Origin: JBDKLC01 sp040384865 | GTDB lineage: Bacteria > Patescibacteriota > Minisyncoccia > Phycocordibacterales > CAIZLB01 | Length of the DNA: 64,000 nucleotides | Reading direction: 5' to 3' | Assembly (NCBI GenBank): GCA_040384865.1 | Contig: JAZKIM010000004.1 | Location: 84,321 to 148,320 of the forward strand | In this document: positions 60,802 through 64,000 of the stretch, one piece after another | Layout of the letters: the number at the start of each line of letters is the position of its first letter | How positions within the stretch are numbered: position 1 is the stretch's first letter | The notes under the pieces: generated by a model | Told to the model about the DNA's origin: nothing | Seen by the model: the letters and a program-made list of their open reading frames with translations, nothing else | The model's database searches: none | Position numbers and translations under genes: made by a program

Positions 60802-61584
60802 ATGCCAGATCCTAAAAAAGACGGCAAAAAAGATGCCAAGAGTGGAGGGGGTGAAAGCGGTCCAGGAGGCGAAGTAGAAGTATTGTTTTGGGCAATCATC
60901 TTCATTGTTGTCGTATTGGTGGTTACTCCTGCCATTTTAAAATTCTTCGGCTATAACATATCACTTTCATCCATTTCATTGTGGTGGACAGGATTTTCTT
61001 TCTCAGCCGAACGGGCATTTTCAGCTTTTTTTAGTGGTCTGATATTCGTTTCCATATTTCTTTGTCTTCTCTTTGTTATTGGCGTGATGTATGCAAAGTT
61101 CAAAGTGGGACAAATAGGTCATGAGCAGGCCGCTTCAATAGAACGGCCAGGAGAGACAGGGGGACAAGAGCAGGCTGCTGTTTCGCAGATTTCTTCTAAA
61201 GGTCCGCCGATTTTACCAACAAACCTACCAGGGTCTGCTGGGGGAGAACTTATGTTCGCTCCATCTGCCCAAAATCAAAAATGGCTTGAAATTCAGAAGC
61301 ATATGGAATCAGGGAACCAGGCTGAATGGAGGCTGGCTATTCTTGAAGCTGACATTATGCTTTACGATATGCTTGAGCAAATGGGATATGAGGGAGATTC
61401 TATTGGTGAAAAACTGAAGAAAGTTGAGTCGGCCAGCTTCAATACATTGAATGAAGCATGGAGTGCTCACAAGGTACGAAATATCATTGCACATGAAGGT
61501 GCTTCCTATATATTGCCACGTGGCGAGGCAGAACGAACAATGCGACAATTTGAGGCGGTGTTTAAAGAGTTTTATTTTATATAA
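60802..61584 (+). CDS. Two-helix membrane protein with possible HEPN-like tail
   Basis: 260 residues. Gly/Lys-rich cytoplasmic start, helices at about 29-50 and 72-98, a Gly/Pro/Gln-rich linker, then a helical C-terminal domain ending with AWSAHKVRNIIAHEG, which contains R-x4-H as in HEPN folds. TATAAT at 60789 is 13 nt before ATG. No name can be given. Confidence 0.6.
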   Translation: MPDPKKDGKKDAKSGGGESGPGGEVEVLFWAIIFIVVVLVVTPAILKFFGYNISLSSISLWWTGFSFSAERAFSAFFSGLIFVSIFLCLLFVIGVMYAKFKVGQIGHEQAASIERPGETGGQEQAAVSQISSKGPPILPTNLPGSAGGELMFAPSAQNQKWLEIQKHMESGNQAEWRLAILEADIMLYDMLEQMGYEGDSIGEKLKKVESASFNTLNEAWSAHKVRNIIAHEGASYILPRGEAERTMRQFEAVFKEFYFI

Positions 61585-61599
61585 CATCTTTTTTGTATC

Positions 61600-61628
61600 T
61601 TGATTTTTTGATATTCGGTATGTATACT
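61600..61628 (+). promoter_or_regulatory. Promoter of the intron-containing initiator tRNA
   Basis: -35 TTGATT (61600) and -10 TATACT (61623) with 17-bp spacing, about 30 nt before the tRNA. Confidence 0.65.
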
Positions 61629-61657
61629 GCTCATTACCCCTTGAAAAAAGGTTAAAT

Positions 61658-61962
61658 AGCGGGGTAGAGAAGCAGCATCTCGAGAGGCTCGATTAGGGCT
61701 CGCCAAGAAGTGATTTTTGGCGGAAAACATCCATCAAATTCGGTGAAGCCTTTTCCGCGCTAAACAAGGAAATGGTAATACCGAGCCAAGCTTATCATCA
61801 GACGATGATCTGAAGGTGTAGAGACTAGACGGTGGACTCTGAATGTTCAAAATACAAACAGATGAAGGTATAGTCCAGACCACAAATATCGTCCGCGATC
61901 GCAATGAAAATTGTAGTGGTATGCATAACCTCTAGACCCCGGTGCAATTCCGGGCCCCGCAA
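61658..61962 (+). tRNA. Initiator tRNA-fMet (CAU), interrupted by a group I intron
   Basis: 5' exon 61658-61689 and 3' exon 61924-61962. Joined they give the acceptor GCGGGG/CCCCGC, the anticodon stem AGAGG/CCTCT with loop CTCATAA, and T-stem CCCGG/CCGGG. Position 1 is A and position 72 is A, the unpaired 1-72 that marks initiator tRNAs. The T-loop TGCAATT is unusual (normally TTCAAAT-like). CCA is not encoded. Confidence 0.88.
61690..61923 (+). ncRNA. Self-splicing group I intron (IC3-like) in the anticodon loop
   Basis: 234 nt, no ORF, inserted after U33. The conserved core is readable next to the Anabaena tRNA-Leu intron: AACAAGG...CCGAGCCAAGC (P4-P6 side), GAAGGTGTAGAGACTAGACGG and TATAGTCC. 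P7 pairs GACTA with TAGTC where Anabaena has GACTC with GAGTC, a compensatory change. The intron ends in G, as group I introns do. Exact 5' junction could shift by a base. Confidence 0.88.
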
Positions 61963-61968
61963 CAAGTT

Positions 61969-61998
61969 GCAAAAGAGCGCCACGTGGCGCTCTTTTGC
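61969..61998. terminator. Bidirectional terminator, 30-bp perfect palindrome
   Basis: GCAAAAGAGCGCCAC and its exact inverse GTGGCGCTCTTTTGC, immediately downstream of the tRNA. Confidence 0.88.
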
Positions 61999-62048
61999 TA
62001 TTAATATAATGTAGTTTTATCAATTCAGTTTGGTATAATAACCGATCT

Positions 62049-62735
62049 ATGCAACTTGTTATTCTCGCAGCTGGCAAAGGCTCTCGCATGAAAGAGTTTA
62101 CCGAAGTAAGACCAAAGCCGATGCTCATCGTCGGCGGTAAGCACCTTCTTGAGAGAAAAATTGAAACATTGCCAAAGGAAATAGATGAAGTTGTTTTAGT
62201 TGTAGGGTATTTGAAGGAACATATAATTTCTTATTTCGGTAACTTTTTTGCAGATAAAAAGATCACCTACGTGGTATGTGAACCTTTGGGAACTGGCTAC
62301 GCATTGTGGCAAGCTCGGCATCTTTTAGGATCGGATTTTGTGGTGATGATGGGGGACGACATGTATGGAACAGAAGATGTTGTCGAAGTCATAAAGCATC
62401 CATGGGCCATGTCTACCTTTGAAACTCCTGGATTTGCAACCGCTGCAGATATTGAAACAGACGAGAATGGATATCTTAGGAAAGCAGATTTTGATTATGA
62501 AGGGAAGAAGGAAAAAATCATGCTTGATACAGGGTTGTACAAACTAAAGAAGGAGATTTTTGATGCTGATTTGGTTCAATTAAAAAATGGAGAATTCGGA
62601 CTACCTCATACCATCTTTGCTCACGTGAAAAATACAAACACTCCGTTGTATGTAAACAAGGCAAGACACTGGTTAAAGATGAATAGTCCTGAGGACCTCA
62701 ATCGTGCAGAGGAGCACTATATGAAAGGAAACTAA
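62049..62735 (+). CDS. Sugar-1-phosphate nucleotidyltransferase
   Basis: N-terminal LVILAAGKGSRMKEFTEVRPKPML is the nucleotide-binding signature of NDP-sugar pyrophosphorylases. VVMMGDDMYG has the metal-binding Asp, and ETDENGYLRK fits the sugar loop. 228 residues, the catalytic domain only, without a left-handed beta-helix. TATAAT at 62034 precedes ATG by 15 nt. Which sugar is activated is unknown. Confidence 0.88.
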   Translation: MQLVILAAGKGSRMKEFTEVRPKPMLIVGGKHLLERKIETLPKEIDEVVLVVGYLKEHIISYFGNFFADKKITYVVCEPLGTGYALWQARHLLGSDFVVMMGDDMYGTEDVVEVIKHPWAMSTFETPGFATAADIETDENGYLRKADFDYEGKKEKIMLDTGLYKLKKEIFDADLVQLKNGEFGLPHTIFAHVKNTNTPLYVNKARHWLKMNSPEDLNRAEEHYMKGN

Positions 62736-62790
62736 GCTACAGTATCTATTCTATTGTTTTATGCTCAGCTCTGTATTATATTGACCATAT

Positions 62791-62865
62791 GTCGGGGTAG
62801 CTAAACTGGTTAAAGCACCACACTCATAAAGTGGAGATGTGTGGGTTCGATCCCCACCCCCGACA
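62791..62865 (+). tRNA. tRNA with CAU anticodon (Met elongator or Ile2)
   Basis: Acceptor GTCGGGG/CCCCGAC, anticodon loop CTCATAA, T-arm GTGGGTTCGATCCCCAC, discriminator A, no encoded CCA. Position 1-72 is paired, so it is not the initiator. Because AUA is already read by tRNA-Ile(UAU), elongator Met is favoured. Confidence 0.92.
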
Positions 62866-62978
62866 CACTCTGGATGGCCTCATATTTCACCGCCCACACT
62901 TTTCGTTTACAGATCGGTATTTTTAATGTATAAATTGGTCAGCTCCGCATTTACCAAAAAGCTCTTTTCGGAGTTATC

Positions 62979-62999
62979 AAAACCAAACCTCAACAGGAG
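62979..62999 (+). repeat. Shared leader block, copy 2, with ribosome site
   Basis: TCAAAACCAAACCTCAAC as at 21610, here running into AGGAG nine bases before the gmk ATG. Confidence 0.7.
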
Positions 63000-63007
63000 A
63001 TTGAAAG

Positions 63008-63817
63008 ATGAAACTACTTAAGTTGTTAGTGTCAGATGATCCAGGCGTCATTCCGTTAGGAGGAATGATCAATCCCGAGCCAGTCCTCTTGTTCGCTTCA
63101 GGACCAAGCGGAAGCGGGAAGAGTACTCTCATTCAAAAAGCAAAGGAATGTCGGCGTAACTTGGGCGTGTCTCGATCGACCACAACCCGTTTGCCGCGTA
63201 TCAAAAAGACGGGGTCGGCGCAACCAGAAATGGAAGTCTCTGGCGTCGATTATGACTTCGTCGACGACCATACTTTTGAGCGCATGGAGGCGATGGGTGA
63301 GTTCGTGGAATGCCAGCCGGTTCACGGAAGGTATTACGGCACCCCGTGGAAGTCCATAAAGGAACAGTGGGATAAGGGTCTAAGCATCATCGGCGACATT
63401 GATGTTCAAGGAGTTCGCAAATTGATGCGACTCGATCATGAGAAGATCGAGGAGAGACTTGCCACCGTATTCATTTCGGCGCCAAGTGTTGCCCGTATGC
63501 AGACTCAGATGCTCGCGCGAGATCGGAATTTTCCGTTTGAGGAACAGTTGAAGCGCATCGAGACGGCGAAGGAAGAAATTCCATACGCGCATTTGTTCGA
63601 CCATGTCATCGTCAACGATGTGTTCGAGGATTCCCTGAACGAGTTCGTAGAGTACGTCGATGTTCTCACCGCTCCTATGATGTTTCAGCAACGTCGTGAG
63701 CGATTCCTTAAGCTTCGAGAGCGAAGACAGGCGGCTCTTGATTTTCTCCAACATCAGTTTGACTGGAACGTCGTTCCCCACTGGGCGACGCAATCGCCGT
63801 CAGCAGGATACGCCTAA
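63008..63817 (+). CDS. gmk: Guanylate kinase
   Basis: ATP-dependent phosphorylation of GMP. P-loop SGPSGSGKSTLIQKA, GMP-binding VSRSTTTRLPR and GVDYDFVDDHTFERM, GEFVECQPVHGRYYGTP, and GDIDVQGVRKLM with the catalytic-site Asp. 269 residues, about 60 longer than usual: an insert around TGSAQPEMEV, an N-terminal extension of ~25 and a C-terminal tail of ~40. GC-rich relative to neighbours, with a clear ribosome site AGGAG and its own terminator. Confidence 0.93.
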   Translation: MKLLKLLVSDDPGVIPLGGMINPEPVLLFASGPSGSGKSTLIQKAKECRRNLGVSRSTTTRLPRIKKTGSAQPEMEVSGVDYDFVDDHTFERMEAMGEFVECQPVHGRYYGTPWKSIKEQWDKGLSIIGDIDVQGVRKLMRLDHEKIEERLATVFISAPSVARMQTQMLARDRNFPFEEQLKRIETAKEEIPYAHLFDHVIVNDVFEDSLNEFVEYVDVLTAPMMFQQRRERFLKLRERRQAALDFLQHQFDWNVVPHWATQSPSAGYA

Positions 63818-63840
63818 ACAGTTGGGGAAGATATCTTGAA

Positions 63841-63876
63841 GGCCGGTGCATCACAAGAGTGCACCGGCCTTTATCT
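63841..63876 (+). terminator. Intrinsic terminator of gmk
   Basis: GGCCGGTGCA / TGCACCGGCC around TCACAAGAG, followed by TTTATCTTT. Confidence 0.9.
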
Positions 63877-63911
63877 TTGAGCTTTTTTATGTATAATGAC
63901 ATTCACCAATT

Positions 63912-63985
63912 GCGGCCGTAGTTCAGCTGGTTAGAACGCTCCCCTGTCACGGGAGAGGTCGTGGGTTCGAGTCCCATCGACCGCG
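63912..63985 (+). tRNA. tRNA-Asp (anticodon GUC)
   Basis: Acceptor GCGGCCG/CGACCGC with one C-A mismatch, anticodon arm CTCCC CTGTCAC GGGAG, T-arm GTGGGTTCGAGTCCCAT, discriminator G as expected for Asp identity. No encoded CCA. Confidence 0.93.
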
Positions 63986-64000
63986 CAAATAGACGAGTTT

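Noticed and set aside
61969..61998. 30-bp perfect palindrome as a protein-binding operator
   Set aside because: Sits directly after the tRNA with T runs on both strands; an intrinsic terminator is the simpler reading.
61847..62128. Open frame on the - strand across the intron and tRNA-fMet 3' half
   Set aside because: It reads antisense through a tRNA, a palindromic terminator and the start of the sugar nucleotidyltransferase gene.
1..64000. CRISPR arrays, insertion sequences, rRNA genes and phage modules
   Set aside because: No regularly spaced direct repeats, transposase or integrase motifs, rRNA signatures or structural phage genes were seen on either strand.

Overview
The window reads as one chromosome segment of an ultra-small Candidate Phyla Radiation bacterium (Patescibacteria, most like Parcubacteria/Paceibacteria). 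This is inferred from: a complete compact type IV pilus operon of the CPR kind; isolated genes of pathways that are otherwise missing here (a lone AroB, a shortened IGPS-like barrel); many large secreted or coiled proteins without recognisable relatives; a group I intron in a tRNA; and start codons sitting 12-13 nt downstream of the first base of a TATAAT box, as in leaderless mRNAs.

Layout. 1-13.4 kb: end of a conjugation-type coupling ATPase, Ndk, a 6S-like RNA, a beta-CASP nuclease, an O-methyltransferase, a 2-hydroxyacid dehydrogenase and a LOG-family protein on the + strand; the infC-rpmI-rplT operon and a phospholipase D-type synthase on the - strand; then a ZIP transporter, a secreted peptidoglycan-binding protein and a histidine phosphatase that lies beside the decayed end of a second copy. 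13.5-31.8 kb: a 1109-residue secreted protein with an M15-like peptidase tail, ThrC, CspA, a tRNA nucleotidyltransferase-like protein, a nucleotidyltransferase and a 1219-residue unknown protein. Among them lie visibly GC-richer single-gene units (16895-17119, 19020-19850, 21095-24433, 29820-30308, 31398-31805, and again 63008-63817). Several have their own hairpin terminator, two have strong Shine-Dalgarno sequences, and two share an 18-nt leader block. smpB and ssrA (tmRNA) are 8 nt apart on the - strand.

32-45.4 kb: FtsH; then three - strand genes separated by repeated spacers that carry tRNA-3'-end-like remnants, downstream of an intact tRNA-Ile(UAU); then AroB, RecG, a Fe-S-less MutY-like glycosylase, small metabolic or modification enzymes, tRNA-Ser and ComF. 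45.4-56.9 kb: the type IV pilus operon pilM-N-O-(unknown)-B-response regulator-pilT-pilC-pilin-pilD and four minor pilins, the likely machine for surface attachment and DNA uptake together with ComF and RecG. 56.9-64 kb: LigA, GatC and GatA, a membrane protein, an initiator tRNA interrupted by a 234-nt group I intron, a sugar nucleotidyltransferase, tRNA-Met/Ile(CAU), guanylate kinase and tRNA-Asp.

The most unusual items are the tRNA-anchored repeated units at 34.1-37.6 kb, the intron-split initiator tRNA, the 12-nt spacing rule for leaderless starts, the GC-rich solitary genes with a shared leader, the smpB-ssrA unit with an odd tag peptide, and an unclassified structured RNA at 29.35-29.56 kb. 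All calls come from reading the sequence; no database or folding software was used.
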